A stretch of DNA of 64,000 nucleotides from Aurantibacter sp034110465 (GCA_034110465.1 JAWUZD010000009.1:248001-312000); one strand, 5' to 3'. Shown: positions 53,915 through 63,527, counted from the first letter of the stretch. The notes: a model not told the origin generated them from the letters alone. Program-made: numbers and translations.

Positions 53915-54271
53915 ATGAAAAAACTAGTTTTAATTATAGCCATATTAACCTTTAGTTTAGGTTTTTCTCAAACAGAAAAACAGTCTAAAATAGGTATTGC
54001 AAATGGTTTAATAAAAAGTTATAATACATCAGATTTTGAAGAGCTTTATAGCTTGTTTTCTAAACACTATCAAGAAGGTAAATCTTTAGATGATGTAATA
54101 TCCTATTTTAAAAGATACCAAAACGCATTTGGAAATATTATAAAGCTAAACGCTGCATATAATGATAAAGGTTTTGTGAAATTCCCTTTTCAATTTGAAA
54201 AAGAAAACAAAACACTTGTTTTAAAATTTAATGCTGATAATAAATTAGATTACATCAGTATAAACAAATAA
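53915..54271 (+). CDS. small secreted protein (DUF3887/NTF2-like) between sucA and sucB
   Basis: A 118-residue protein with a signal peptide (about 1-19, ending GFSQ). The mature part (about 25-118) has the layout of an NTF2/DUF3887-type domain: helices with ANGLIKSYNTSDFEELYSLF (here split) and then strands VKFPFQFEKENKTLVLKFN. No catalytic residue is evident. It lies 12 bases after sucA and 33 before sucB on the same strand, so it is cotranscribed with two cytoplasmic dehydrogenase subunits although it is exported, which is odd. Confidence 0.8.
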   Translation: MKKLVLIIAILTFSLGFSQTEKQSKIGIANGLIKSYNTSDFEELYSLFSKHYQEGKSLDDVISYFKRYQNAFGNIIKLNAAYNDKGFVKFPFQFEKENKTLVLKFNADNKLDYISINK

Positions 54272-54304
54272 GATTAAACTAATACAACATAAAATTATAG
54301 TACA

Positions 54305-55519
54305 ATGATTTTAGAAATGAAAGTGCCTTCTCCAGGCGAATCTATAACAGAAGTTGAAATAGCTGAATGGTTAGTTCAAGATGGTGATTACGTAGAAAAA
54401 GACCAAGCTATTGCAGAAGTAGATAGCGATAAAGCTACTTTAGAATTACCTGCAGAAGCAAGTGGAATAATAACACTTAAAGCTGAAGAAGGTGATGCTG
54501 TTGAGGTTGGACAAGTAGTTTGTCTAATAGACACAAGCGCTGCTAAACCTGAAGGTTCTGCAGAAGCACCTAAGTCTGAAGCAAAAACTGAAGTGCCTAA
54601 AGCAGTCGTAGAAGCTCCAAAAGCAACTGAAACTAAAACATATGCTACAGGTACCGCAAGTCCTGCTGCTAAAAAAATATTAGGAGAAAAAGGAATTCAA
54701 GCGAATGCTGTTTCAGGAACAGGAAAAGATGGTCGTGTTACTAAAGATGATGCTGTAAATGCAGTACCAAGTATGGGAACTCCAACAGGAGGAAGCCGCG
54801 GATCTTCTCATCATAAAATGTCAATGCTTCGTCGTAAAGTTGCAGAACGTTTAGTTGAGGCTAAAAATACAACTGCAATGTTAACTACGTTTAACGAAGT
54901 TAATATGACACCAATATTTGAATTACGTAAATTATATAAAGAAGAGTTTAAAGCTAAACATGGCGTTGGACTTGGATTTATGTCGTTCTTTTCATTAGCT
55001 GTTGTTAGAGCCTTAAAAATGTATCCTGCTGTCAATTCTATGATAGACGGAAAAGAAATGTTGTCTTACGATTTTGTAGATATTAGTATTGCTGTATCTG
55101 GACCAAAAGGTTTAATGGTACCCGTAATTAGAAATGCTGAAAACTTAAGCTTTAGAGGTGTAGAAGCTGAAGTTAAGCGTCTAGCTATACGTGCAAGAGA
55201 TGGACAAATTACAGTAGATGAAATGACTGGAGGAACATTTACCATTTCTAATGGTGGTGTTTTTGGTTCTATGTTATCTACTCCAATTATTAATCCACCA
55301 CAGAGTGGAATATTAGGAATGCATAACATTATAGAAAGACCAATTGCTGTAAATGGTAATGTGGAAATTCACCCAATGATGTATGTGGCTTTATCTTACG
55401 ACCATAGAATTATTGATGGAAAAGAATCTGTTGGTTTCTTAGTGGCTGTAAAAGAAGCTTTAGAAAGTCCTGAAGAATTATTAATGGATGGAAATCTTAA
55501 AAAGGCATTAGAATTATAG
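54305..55519 (+). CDS. sucB: dihydrolipoyllysine succinyltransferase, E2 of 2-oxoglutarate dehydrogenase
   Basis: A 404-residue E2 subunit. The lipoyl domain (1-77) carries the lipoylated lysine Lys43 in DSDKATLELPA. An Ala/Pro/Lys linker and a peripheral subunit-binding domain (about 115-152, ASPAAKKILGEKGI and GTGKDGRVTKDD) follow. The catalytic acyltransferase domain ends with SYDHRIIDGKESV, where His367 and Asp371 are the active-site residues. It transfers succinyl to CoA. It completes the sucA-small gene-sucB operon, closed by a terminator. Confidence 0.97.
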   Translation: MILEMKVPSPGESITEVEIAEWLVQDGDYVEKDQAIAEVDSDKATLELPAEASGIITLKAEEGDAVEVGQVVCLIDTSAAKPEGSAEAPKSEAKTEVPKAVVEAPKATETKTYATGTASPAAKKILGEKGIQANAVSGTGKDGRVTKDDAVNAVPSMGTPTGGSRGSSHHKMSMLRRKVAERLVEAKNTTAMLTTFNEVNMTPIFELRKLYKEEFKAKHGVGLGFMSFFSLAVVRALKMYPAVNSMIDGKEMLSYDFVDISIAVSGPKGLMVPVIRNAENLSFRGVEAEVKRLAIRARDGQITVDEMTGGTFTISNGGVFGSMLSTPIINPPQSGILGMHNIIERPIAVNGNVEIHPMMYVALSYDHRIIDGKESVGFLVAVKEALESPEELLMDGNLKKALEL

Positions 55520-55539
55520 TTCTAACGCTTAATAAACGT

Positions 55540-55572
55540 AAAAGAGCTTCATTAAAATGAAGCTCTTTTTTT
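55540..55572 (+). terminator. terminator after sucB
   Basis: The stem AGAGCTTCAT/ATGAAGCTCT (55542-55551 and 55556-55565) with a four-base loop is followed by a run of T. It also serves as an end for the convergent TerB-like gene if read from the other side. Confidence 0.92.
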
Positions 55573-55592
55573 ATATCTTAAAATTGAAATAA

Positions 55593-56024
55593 TTAACGAT
55601 TCATCGTTTTAATTCCTTCAGAAAAATCATCTACATCTACACCTTGTTTTACAAGCTCAATAGATTTGTCTGCAATGTATTTAGCGTTATCAGATTCAAA
55701 GCCTAAACCAATACATAAACGCTCTAAAATCACCATTTTCTCATCATGATTAATGTGATCAACCCAAACCATACGAGCTAAATCAAACAAACGTTCTAAA
55801 CGTCTATCGTAAGTACTTGGCGGATTAATTGGATGAGATTTATAATCTTTCAATATTAAAGCATAATCAGCTTCACTAATATCTAAATTACGTGCCAAAC
55901 GATCTAGGAACGTTTTCTCCACATCACTAATCATTCCATCACTCATAGCAACTCTTACAATTGCTGCAAAATGATCTTCATTACGTTTCTTAAAACCACT
56001 ATCAAATAAATCTGAAAACGACAT
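55593..56024 (-). CDS. TerB family (tellurite-resistance TerB-like) protein
   Basis: A 143-residue helical protein with the TerB-type pattern of two acidic helix-loop-helix units: AAIVRVAMSDGMISDVEKTFLDRLA (here split) and DHINHDEKMVILERLCIGLG. TerB-like domains occur widely and are not proof of tellurite resistance; here it is a lone cytoplasmic gene with no other ter genes. A -7 box (56049-56056) lies just upstream. Confidence 0.85.
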   Translation of the reverse strand: MSFSDLFDSGFKKRNEDHFAAIVRVAMSDGMISDVEKTFLDRLARNLDISEADYALILKDYKSHPINPPSTYDRRLERLFDLARMVWVDHINHDEKMVILERLCIGLGFESDNAKYIADKSIELVKQGVDVDDFSEGIKTMNR

Positions 56025-56048
56025 ACTTTATATTTTTTATTTAAGCAA

Positions 56049-56056
56049 CAAATATA
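56049..56056 (-). promoter_or_regulatory. -7 box for the TerB-like gene
   Basis: The minus-strand sequence TATATTTG matches TAnnTTTG, 24 bases before the ATG. Confidence 0.5.
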
Positions 56057-56323
56057 TAAATAATCAAAAACACTTATTGTAAAAATATTACTAATTATTA
56101 AATGAATGTCAACTATTTTTTGGCGTTGCGTTTTTTTATTAAAAAAGGTGTGCTTTATTCGTTTCTATATTTTTAGTATAAGGTTTCGAGAACGAAGCTT
56201 TTACCCGTCGTTTTTTTGTTTCAAAAGTACAACAACCAAAAAAGCGCTTAAACAATGTGTCAATCGTTAATGCAAATTCTATGTTAAATCAAAATAGGTT
56301 TATTAATTAATAAATCTAACTCG

Positions 56324-56331
56324 TATATTTG
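56324..56331 (+). promoter_or_regulatory. -7 box for mfd
   Basis: TATATTTG matches TAnnTTTG. It lies 19 bases before the mfd TTG start, supporting that start. Confidence 0.55.
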
Positions 56332-56350
56332 TAAAAAAGAAACCTAAATC

Positions 56351-59300
56351 TTGAGTAAAACAAATCTCTCGCAAGCTTTTTTACAGATTTCGCAAATGCA
56401 AAATCTGAAAACTGTTATTGCCAAACCTCAAAATAAATCACATTTAAAAGGATTAGTCGGCTCATCATTATCATTTATAATAACTGAAGCCTTTAAGCAG
56501 CAAGATCAACCTTTTTTATTAATCTTTAACGATAAAGAAGAAGCCGCGTTTTACCTAAACGATTTAGAGCAATTAGTTAACACTAAGGACGTTTTTTTCT
56601 ATCCAGGAAGCTACAGAAGACCATATCAAATAGAAGAAACAGATAATGCGAATATACTTTTGCGCGCCGAGGTTTTAAACCGAATTAATTCACGTAAAAA
56701 ACCTGCCATAATAGTTACATATCCAGATGCGTTATTCGAGAAAGTAGTTACAAGAAAAGAATTAAATAGCCATACTTTAAAAGTTGCTGTTAACGATAAA
56801 ATATCTATAGACTTTATAAACGAAGTCTTATTTGAGTATAAATTTAAACGTGTGGATTTTGTAACAGAACCAGGAGAATTCTCGGTTCGTGGTGGAATAG
56901 TTGATGTGTTTTCTTTCTCTAATGATGAACCTTACAGAATAGAATTTTTTGGAGACGAAATAGACTCTATTAGAACCTTTGATGTGGAAACGCAGTTATC
57001 TAATCAGGTTGTAAAAAAGATTAGTATTATTCCTAATGTAGCAACTAAAGTTTTTGAAGAAACTAGACAGAGTTTTCTTAAGTATATTTCAGCTAACACA
57101 GTTGTTTTTACAAAAAATGCTGAAATAATTTTTAGTAGGATAGAAGATTTTTATGCTAAAGCAGAAACTACATTTAAAAGTTTAAGTATAGACATAAAAC
57201 ACGCAGAACCAGAAGCATTGTTTTGTAATTCACAATTACTGAGATTACAATTAAATGATTATACGTTAGTTGAATTTGGCTCGACCAATCATTTTGAGTT
57301 AACCGAGAATCCAATTACGTTTACATCATCGCCTCAACCAGCTTTTAATAAACAATTCAATTTACTAATAGATAACTTAAATAGTAATCATAATAAAGGC
57401 TACACCAACTATATTACTTGTGTTAGCGATCAACAAGCAAAGCGTTTCCGTGATATTTTTGAAGAATCAGAACACCAAGTACACTATAAAACCATACAAT
57501 TATCGCTACATCAGGGTTTTGTAAATGAAGACACTAAGATTGCTGTTTATACAGATCATCAAATTTTTGAGCGTTACCATAAGTTTAAAATAAAAAATGG
57601 TTACGCAAAAAAACAAGCCATTACGTTAACCGAATTAACTAATTTAGATATTGGCGATTATGTAACGCATATAGATCATGGAATTGGTCGTTTTGGTGGA
57701 CTTCAAAAAATAGATGTAGAAGGTAATAAGCAAGAGGCTATAAAACTTATCTATGGAGAACGCGATGTTTTGTATTTAAGCATTCATTCATTACATAAAA
57801 TAACCAAATTTAACGGTAAAGACGGAAAACCACCAAAGGTTTATAAATTAGGAAGTAAAGCTTGGAAAACACTTAAAGAGAAAACAAAATCTCGTGTTAA
57901 ACATGTCGCTTTTAACTTAATAAAATTATATGCCAAACGTAAATTAGAGAAAGGTTATCAGTACAATGAAGATAGTCATTACCAACACGAATTAGAAGCA
58001 TCTTTTATTTACGAAGACACACCAGATCAAATCACCGCTACGGCAGATATTAAAGCAGATATGGAAAGTGAGAAGCCAATGGATCGTTTAATTTGTGGCG
58101 ATGTTGGTTTTGGTAAAACCGAAGTCGCTATTCGTGCAGCTTTTAAAGCTGTAGATAACGGAAAGCAAGTGGCTGTTTTAGTACCTACAACTATTTTAGC
58201 ATTTCAACATCACAAAACATTTACAGAACGACTTAAAGATTTTCCTGTAACAGTAGATTATGTCAATCGTTTTAGAACAGCTAAACAAAAACGTGAAACT
58301 TTGGAACGTTTAGAAAAAGGTCACGTAGATATTATTATAGGAACACATCAATTAGTCAACAAAAACGTAAAATTTAAAGATTTAGGTCTTTTAATTGTAG
58401 ATGAAGAACAAAAATTTGGAGTTTCTGTAAAGGAAAAATTAAAAACGATAAAAGATAATGTAGATGTCTTAACATTAACCGCAACACCAATTCCAAGAAC
58501 GCTGCAGTTTAGCTTAATGGCAGCCAGAGATATGTCGGTTATTACAACGCCACCACCAAATCGTTATCCAATAGAAAGTAATGTCATTCGTTTTTCTGAA
58601 GACACTATTCGTGATGCAGTGAGTTACGAGATAGAACGTGGCGGACAAATATTTTTTATTCATAACAGAATTGAGAATATTAAAGAAGTTGCAGGTTTAA
58701 TCCAACGTTTAGTTCCAGGTGCCAAAATTGGTATTGGTCACGGACAAATGGAAGGAAAAAAACTGGAAGAATTAATGCTTAAATTTATGGATGGTGCTTT
58801 TGATGTTTTGGTAAGTACCACTATTATTGAAAGTGGTTTAGATGTCCCAAACGCCAATACTATTTTTATAAATAACGCTAATAATTTTGGTTTGAGTGAT
58901 TTACATCAGATGCGTGGTCGTGTTGGTAGATCTAATAAAAAAGCGTTCTGTTATTTTATTACACCAGAATATTCTGCAATGACAGATGATGCCCGTAAAC
59001 GTATATCAGCATTAGAGCAATTCACAGAACTTGGTAGCGGATTTAATATAGCTATGAAAGATTTGGAAATTCGTGGTGCTGGAGATTTACTTGGTGGAGA
59101 ACAAAGTGGATTTATTAATGAAATAGGTTTTGATACGTATCAGAAAATTTTAGCTGAAGCGATTGAAGAACTTAAAGAAAATGAATTTAAAGATCTTTAC
59201 GACACTAATTTAGAAGACAAAGTGTACGTAAAAGAAGTAACAATAGATAGTGATTTTGAATTGCTTTTTCCTGACGATTATGTTAATAATATAGCAGAGC

Positions 59301-59692
59301 GATTAAAGCTTTACACCAAATTAAACGACTTTAAAACCGAAGAAGAATTACTTCAATTTGAAAAAGAATTAATAGACAGATTTGGAGAATTACCAGTACA
59401 AGCAGACGATTTATTAAATTCAGTCCGATTAAAATGGATTGCAACTAAAATGGGAATTGAAAAAGTAATTATGAAGCAAAATAAGCTTATTGGTTATTTC
59501 TTAAACGACCAGCAAAGTCACTTCTACCAAAGTACTAACTTTACCAAAGTATTGCATTATGTGCAAAAAAATCCAATGGCGTGTAAAATGAAAGAGAAGC
59601 AAACAAGAAATGGATTACGCTTACTTTTAACTTTCGAGAACATTAAATCGGTAAAACAAGCTTTGGCTGTTTTACACCCGCTAAAAAACTAA
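56351..59692 (+). CDS. mfd: transcription-repair coupling factor Mfd
   Basis: A 1113-residue translocase that removes stalled RNA polymerase from DNA lesions and recruits UvrA. The N-terminal UvrB-like module has FYPGSYRRPYQIEETDNANI (here split) and GEFSVRGGIVDVFSF. A CarD-like RNA-polymerase-interaction domain (about 430-500, GDYVTHIDHGIGRFGGL here split) is followed by a superfamily 2 motor with Walker A GDVGFGKTE (about 582), DEEQ box (about 683), TATPIPRTLQ and RGRVGRS. The C-terminal TRCF domain is present. The start is TTG, 19 bases after a -7 box; length is normal. Confidence 0.97.
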   Translation: MSKTNLSQAFLQISQMQNLKTVIAKPQNKSHLKGLVGSSLSFIITEAFKQQDQPFLLIFNDKEEAAFYLNDLEQLVNTKDVFFYPGSYRRPYQIEETDNANILLRAEVLNRINSRKKPAIIVTYPDALFEKVVTRKELNSHTLKVAVNDKISIDFINEVLFEYKFKRVDFVTEPGEFSVRGGIVDVFSFSNDEPYRIEFFGDEIDSIRTFDVETQLSNQVVKKISIIPNVATKVFEETRQSFLKYISANTVVFTKNAEIIFSRIEDFYAKAETTFKSLSIDIKHAEPEALFCNSQLLRLQLNDYTLVEFGSTNHFELTENPITFTSSPQPAFNKQFNLLIDNLNSNHNKGYTNYITCVSDQQAKRFRDIFEESEHQVHYKTIQLSLHQGFVNEDTKIAVYTDHQIFERYHKFKIKNGYAKKQAITLTELTNLDIGDYVTHIDHGIGRFGGLQKIDVEGNKQEAIKLIYGERDVLYLSIHSLHKITKFNGKDGKPPKVYKLGSKAWKTLKEKTKSRVKHVAFNLIKLYAKRKLEKGYQYNEDSHYQHELEASFIYEDTPDQITATADIKADMESEKPMDRLICGDVGFGKTEVAIRAAFKAVDNGKQVAVLVPTTILAFQHHKTFTERLKDFPVTVDYVNRFRTAKQKRETLERLEKGHVDIIIGTHQLVNKNVKFKDLGLLIVDEEQKFGVSVKEKLKTIKDNVDVLTLTATPIPRTLQFSLMAARDMSVITTPPPNRYPIESNVIRFSEDTIRDAVSYEIERGGQIFFIHNRIENIKEVAGLIQRLVPGAKIGIGHGQMEGKKLEELMLKFMDGAFDVLVSTTIIESGLDVPNANTIFINNANNFGLSDLHQMRGRVGRSNKKAFCYFITPEYSAMTDDARKRISALEQFTELGSGFNIAMKDLEIRGAGDLLGGEQSGFINEIGFDTYQKILAEAIEELKENEFKDLYDTNLEDKVYVKEVTIDSDFELLFPDDYVNNIAERLKLYTKLNDFKTEEELLQFEKELIDRFGELPVQADDLLNSVRLKWIATKMGIEKVIMKQNKLIGYFLNDQQSHFYQSTNFTKVLHYVQKNPMACKMKEKQTRNGLRLLLTFENIKSVKQALAVLHPLKN

Positions 59693-59733
59693 GTTTGGCG
59701 CAATAATTGAAACTTGTATTAAAAAATTATATT

Positions 59734-61029
59734 ATGTTAAAAAAGTTATTTTTAAGCTTATTTTTCCTGCCGCTTTTAGTTTGGTCTCAACACACTATTT
59801 CTGGAGATTTTAAACCAGCTTCAGATTTTAAAATGGCAATCTTATACAAGGTAATGCCAATGGAATTAGTTTATGCTAACCATTCTAATGTAGATAGCTT
59901 AGGACATTTTTCTATTCAACTTAAAAAAGAAACCGAAAAAGGCTTATATAAAATAGTATATGCATCACCACAAGAAGAGTATAATTTTGATGTGTTTTAT
60001 ACAGGTCAAGATGTAGAATTAACCTTTAATTTAGAACAAGGCGTACATTTTATAAAATCTGAAGACAATAAATTATGGCAATCTTACACAAAAAGTATGG
60101 GAATGATAACCGATGCTATTGCTAAGTTTTATGTAAATCCATTAGCTAAACAAGATGATTTTTTAACTTTAACAAGACTACAAGAAAAAAGTCAAGAGCA
60201 ATTTGAAACAGCAACAAATGCTAAATTTATTAATCAATTTATAAAAGCAAGTAGAACTTATTATCCATCGATTTTTGAAGATGAAACGACTTATAAAAAC
60301 AATATAAAAACGCATTATTTTGATGCTTTAGATTTTAATAATATCAATTTATTAAATTCAGATATACTAATTAAAAAATCTTTAAGTTATGTCTTTACCT
60401 ATGTCAATTTTGAAGCTGCTAATAAATCGTATATAGAAAATATTGACACTTTAATTTCAAAAATTGAAAATCAAAAAGCATTTAAAACTGTTATTCTAAA
60501 ATTATTGTGGAATGAGTTTTTAAGAGAAAACGAAACAGTTGCAAATTACATAACAGATACGTACTTATTGGATCTAGCTAAAGCCGAAAAAAATACAGAA
60601 TTAGTAGAACAATTACTCTTAGTAAAAACTACTTCTATTGGTGCTAAGGCACCTAACTTCAATATTAGCGAATCTTCTAAATTTTACGACTTAGACACAA
60701 ATAATAATTATTTAGTTGTGTTTTGGAGTAGTACTTGTGGTCATTGTTTAAAAGAATTACCTCAATTGCATAAAATTATTGATAATACTACAAAAGTGAT
60801 TGCAATAGGTTTAGAAGATGAACCAGAATTCTGGGCTGAAACCATAAAGCAATTTCCAAAGTTTACACACGTTTACGGTAAAGGAAAGTGGGAAAACCCT
60901 ATTGGGAATGCGTATAATGTAAACTCTACACCAAGTTATTATCTATTAGGCAAAAACAAAACTATTATAGCAAAACCGTATGATGTTGAAGCTTTAAAAA
61001 CCTTGTCGGTTAAAACGGTAGAGAAATAG
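59734..61029 (+). CDS. exported TlpA-like thioredoxin-fold protein
   Basis: A protein of about 431 residues with a signal peptide (about 1-18, ending VWSQ). The N-terminal half (about 20-290) is a DUF4369-like/beta-sandwich and helical region typical of Bacteroidota TlpA relatives. The C-terminal thioredoxin domain has WSSTCGHCLKELPQL with the redox pair CGHC (335-338) and the cis-Pro segment NSTPSYYLL. It is a periplasmic thiol-disulfide oxidoreductase; the target is unknown. An in-frame TTG 27 bases upstream is possible, but MLKKLFLSLFFLPLL is the natural signal-peptide start. A GAAATAGTTT/AAACTATTTC inverted repeat (61023-61055) includes its stop. Confidence 0.87.
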   Translation: MLKKLFLSLFFLPLLVWSQHTISGDFKPASDFKMAILYKVMPMELVYANHSNVDSLGHFSIQLKKETEKGLYKIVYASPQEEYNFDVFYTGQDVELTFNLEQGVHFIKSEDNKLWQSYTKSMGMITDAIAKFYVNPLAKQDDFLTLTRLQEKSQEQFETATNAKFINQFIKASRTYYPSIFEDETTYKNNIKTHYFDALDFNNINLLNSDILIKKSLSYVFTYVNFEAANKSYIENIDTLISKIENQKAFKTVILKLLWNEFLRENETVANYITDTYLLDLAKAEKNTELVEQLLLVKTTSIGAKAPNFNISESSKFYDLDTNNNYLVVFWSSTCGHCLKELPQLHKIIDNTTKVIAIGLEDEPEFWAETIKQFPKFTHVYGKGKWENPIGNAYNVNSTPSYYLLGKNKTIIAKPYDVEALKTLSVKTVEK

Positions 61030-61055
61030 TTTGCTTGAGTTTGGTAAACTATTTC
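61023..61055 (+). terminator. inverted repeat spanning the stop of the TlpA-like gene
   Basis: Perfect 10-bp arms (GAAATAGTTT and AAACTATTTC) enclose a 13-base loop. There is no T run after it, so it may be a weak terminator or a 3'-end protecting stem. Confidence 0.4.
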
Positions 61056-61098
61056 AGAGATTATTCTATCAAACAATCCGCAGTCAAAATATAAATAT

Positions 61099-61106
61099 TA
61101 AATTTG
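61099..61106 (+). promoter_or_regulatory. -7 box for aspS
   Basis: TAAATTTG matches TAnnTTTG and ends 18 bases before the aspS ATG. An in-frame TTG at 61104 falls inside this box and is therefore not the start. Confidence 0.55.
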
Positions 61107-61124
61107 CGTTTTAAAATTACAACT

Positions 61125-62882
61125 ATGTACAGAAGTCACAACTGTGGTGAGTTAAGAGCATCGCATATAAATACAGAAGTTACCCTTTCAGGTTGGGTTC
61201 AGAAATCAAGAGATAAAGGTTTTATTATTTGGGTAGATTTACGCGATCGTTATGGTGTGACTCAACTTATTTTTGATGAAGAACGTACGCCAAAAACTAT
61301 TATGGAGCAAGCGCAGAAGTTAGGTCGCGAGTTTGTAATTCAAGTTAAAGGAACTGTAATAGAACGTGAGTCTAAAAATAAAAATATTCCTACAGGAGAA
61401 GTCGAACTTTTAGTAAATGAGTTAACTGTTTTAAACGAATCTAAAACACCACCATTTACAATAGAAGATGAAACCGATGGAGGAGAAGAGTTGCGTATGA
61501 AATATCGTTACTTAGATATAAGACGTAATCCAGTAAAAAACAACTTAATATTTAGATCTAAAGTAACTCAAGAAGTGAGGAATTTTTTATCTAATGGCGG
61601 ATTTATAGAGGTAGAAACACCTTATTTAATTAAATCCACTCCAGAAGGTGCTCGTGATTTTGTAGTGCCAAGTAGAATGAACGAAGGTGAATTTTACGCT
61701 TTACCACAATCTCCACAAACATTTAAGCAATTGCTTATGGTTGGAGGAATGGATAAATATTTTCAGATTGTAAAATGTTTTAGAGACGAAGATCTACGTG
61801 CAGATAGACAACCAGAATTTACACAAATTGACTGTGAAATGGCGTTTGTTGAGCAAGAAGATATTTTAAACGTATTCGAAAATTTAACTCGTCATTTATT
61901 AAAAGAAGTGAATGGTGTAGAGATTGAGAAATTCCCACGTATGTTGTACGACGATGCTATGCGTTTATACGGAAACGATAAGCCAGATATTCGTTTTGGA
62001 ATGGAGTTTGGAGAATTAAATTCGGTAACACAACATAAAGAATTTAAAGTATTTAACGATGCAGAATTAGTTGTTGGTATTGCAATTCCTGCAGGAAACG
62101 CTTACACACGTAAAGAAATAGATAAATTAATTGATTGGGTAAAACGTCCACAAGTTGGTGCTTTAGGAATGATTTATTCGCGTTGTAACGACGATGGAAC
62201 ATTCAAATCATCAGTAGATAAATTTTACGACCAAGACGATTTAGAAAAATGGGCTGAGGTTACAGGAGCAAAAGCTGGCGATTTAGTTGTTGTGCTTTCT
62301 GGAGACACTAATAAAGTTAGAGCGCAATTAAGTGCTTTACGTATGGAAATTGCAGAACGTTTAGGATTAAGAGATCCAAAAGTATTTGCACCATTATGGG
62401 TAATCGATTTTCCATTATTAGAGTTAGATGAAGAAACTGGACATTATCACGCTATGCATCATCCATTTACATCGCCAAAACCAGGACAAATAGAATTGTT
62501 AGATACCAATCCAGGAGATGTTAAGGCTAATGCTTACGATTTAGTTTTAAACGGAAACGAAATTGGTGGTGGATCTATTCGTATTCACGATAAAGAAACG
62601 CAAGCCATCATGTTAAAGCATTTAGGTTTTTCTGAAGAAGATGCAAAAGCACAATTTGGATTCTTAATGGACGCGTTTGAATATGGTGCGCCACCACATG
62701 GAGGTTTAGCATTCGGATTAGATCGTTTAGTGTCTATTTTAGGCGGACAAGAAACCATTAGAGATTTTATTGCATTTCCAAAAAACAACTCTGGTAGAGA
62801 TGTTATGATAGATGCACCAGCAAAATTAGATGCTGCACAAATGAAAGAGCTAAGCCTTAAATTAGATTTACAAAAAAAGTAA
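61125..62882 (+). CDS. aspS: aspartate--tRNA ligase
   Basis: A 585-residue class II aminoacyl-tRNA synthetase of the bacterial type. The N-terminal OB-fold anticodon-binding domain has HNCGELRASHINTEVTLSGW (20 residues). The class II core carries motif 2 around FRDEDLRADRQPEFTQID (here split), a GAD insertion domain (about 290-400), and motif 3 GGLAFGLDRLV. The C-terminal FPKNNSGRDVM is conserved. I chose the ATG at 61125 (MYRSHNCGEL) over a TTG 21 bases earlier that lies in the promoter. A hairpin terminator follows. Confidence 0.98.
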   Translation: MYRSHNCGELRASHINTEVTLSGWVQKSRDKGFIIWVDLRDRYGVTQLIFDEERTPKTIMEQAQKLGREFVIQVKGTVIERESKNKNIPTGEVELLVNELTVLNESKTPPFTIEDETDGGEELRMKYRYLDIRRNPVKNNLIFRSKVTQEVRNFLSNGGFIEVETPYLIKSTPEGARDFVVPSRMNEGEFYALPQSPQTFKQLLMVGGMDKYFQIVKCFRDEDLRADRQPEFTQIDCEMAFVEQEDILNVFENLTRHLLKEVNGVEIEKFPRMLYDDAMRLYGNDKPDIRFGMEFGELNSVTQHKEFKVFNDAELVVGIAIPAGNAYTRKEIDKLIDWVKRPQVGALGMIYSRCNDDGTFKSSVDKFYDQDDLEKWAEVTGAKAGDLVVVLSGDTNKVRAQLSALRMEIAERLGLRDPKVFAPLWVIDFPLLELDEETGHYHAMHHPFTSPKPGQIELLDTNPGDVKANAYDLVLNGNEIGGGSIRIHDKETQAIMLKHLGFSEEDAKAQFGFLMDAFEYGAPPHGGLAFGLDRLVSILGGQETIRDFIAFPKNNSGRDVMIDAPAKLDAAQMKELSLKLDLQKK

Positions 62883-62925
62883 ATAAGTAAGATTTAGCGC
62901 AGTTTAAATCGAACTACAAATTTAT

Positions 62926-62953
62926 AAAAATCCTGCGTAAGCAGGATTTTTTA
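62926..62953 (+). terminator. terminator after aspS
   Basis: The stem AAAATCCTGC/GCAGGATTTT closes a GTAA loop and is followed by more T. Its core TCCTGC-N4-GCAGGA is the same as the palindrome before yraN, so a repeat unit may have been adopted as a terminator. Confidence 0.85.
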
Positions 62954-62972
62954 GCATAAAACTAAAAATATA

Positions 62973-63527
62973 TTGAAACGAATTTTAAAAATTAGTGGTA
63001 TCATTTTGTTAATAGCCTTAAGCGTCTTTTTAGCTTATGGTTACTACGCGTATAGTGCTTATAAAGAAGCATTTGATACAGAAAATAAACCTTACAAGCG
63101 CATAATTGGTTACATAGACCAAGATAAAGCGCTATTGAACACAGAATATAAGTTGTGCGATAAAGGTTTTATTCAAAGAACTTATAACGGTGCAGGTTTA
63201 GATGCTTATGCTATTAATAAAAAAGAGTTTAGAGATCAATTAAATACGACTTTTAAAACTACAGATTACAATGATTCTGGTTATTTGAATTATCGTTTTT
63301 TAGTGAATTGTGAAGGTAATGCTGGTTGGTTCGAGATTATAGAAATGAATTTAGATTTAGAAGAACAAAAATTAAATCCTAAATTAGTAAATCAACTTTT
63401 AGAATTTACGTCTAATTCTAAGCATTGGAATATTTTAACTTACACTCAAGATAATACACCATACAATTATTATATGTATGTTTCTTATAGAATAGAAAAT
63501 GGAAAAATTACAGAAATTATCCCTTAG
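62973..63527 (+). CDS. membrane-anchored protein of unknown function
   Basis: A 184-residue protein with one N-terminal hydrophobic helix (about 7-28) and an extracytoplasmic mixed alpha/beta domain. Two Cys are visible (YKLCDKG and LVNCEGN). I recognise no family. The start is TTG, 20 bases after the aspS terminator; no nearby in-frame ATG keeps the helix. It overlaps the next gene by 29 bases, so the two are translationally linked and probably act together. Confidence 0.75.
   Translation: MKRILKISGIILLIALSVFLAYGYYAYSAYKEAFDTENKPYKRIIGYIDQDKALLNTEYKLCDKGFIQRTYNGAGLDAYAINKKEFRDQLNTTFKTTDYNDSGYLNYRFLVNCEGNAGWFEIIEMNLDLEEQKLNPKLVNQLLEFTSNSKHWNILTYTQDNTPYNYYMYVSYRIENGKITEIIP

Larger units (their letters stand above)
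56025..56350. other. 326-bp intergenic region between terB-like gene and mfd
   Basis: No protein-coding gene was found. It holds the -7 box of the TerB-like gene (56049-56056, minus), that of mfd (56324-56331, plus) and a third full match on the minus strand (56223-56230, TACTTTTG). The stretch downstream of the third box (56100-56215 read leftwards) is relatively GC-rich in parts (ACGACGGG, GCTTCGTTCTCGAAACC) and ends near T-rich runs, so a small RNA or a long leader is possible. Confidence 0.5.

Noticed and set aside
55593..56024. Tellurite-resistance function for the TerB-like gene
   Set aside because: No terA, terC, terD or terZ is nearby, and TerB-type domains are widespread in unrelated settings.
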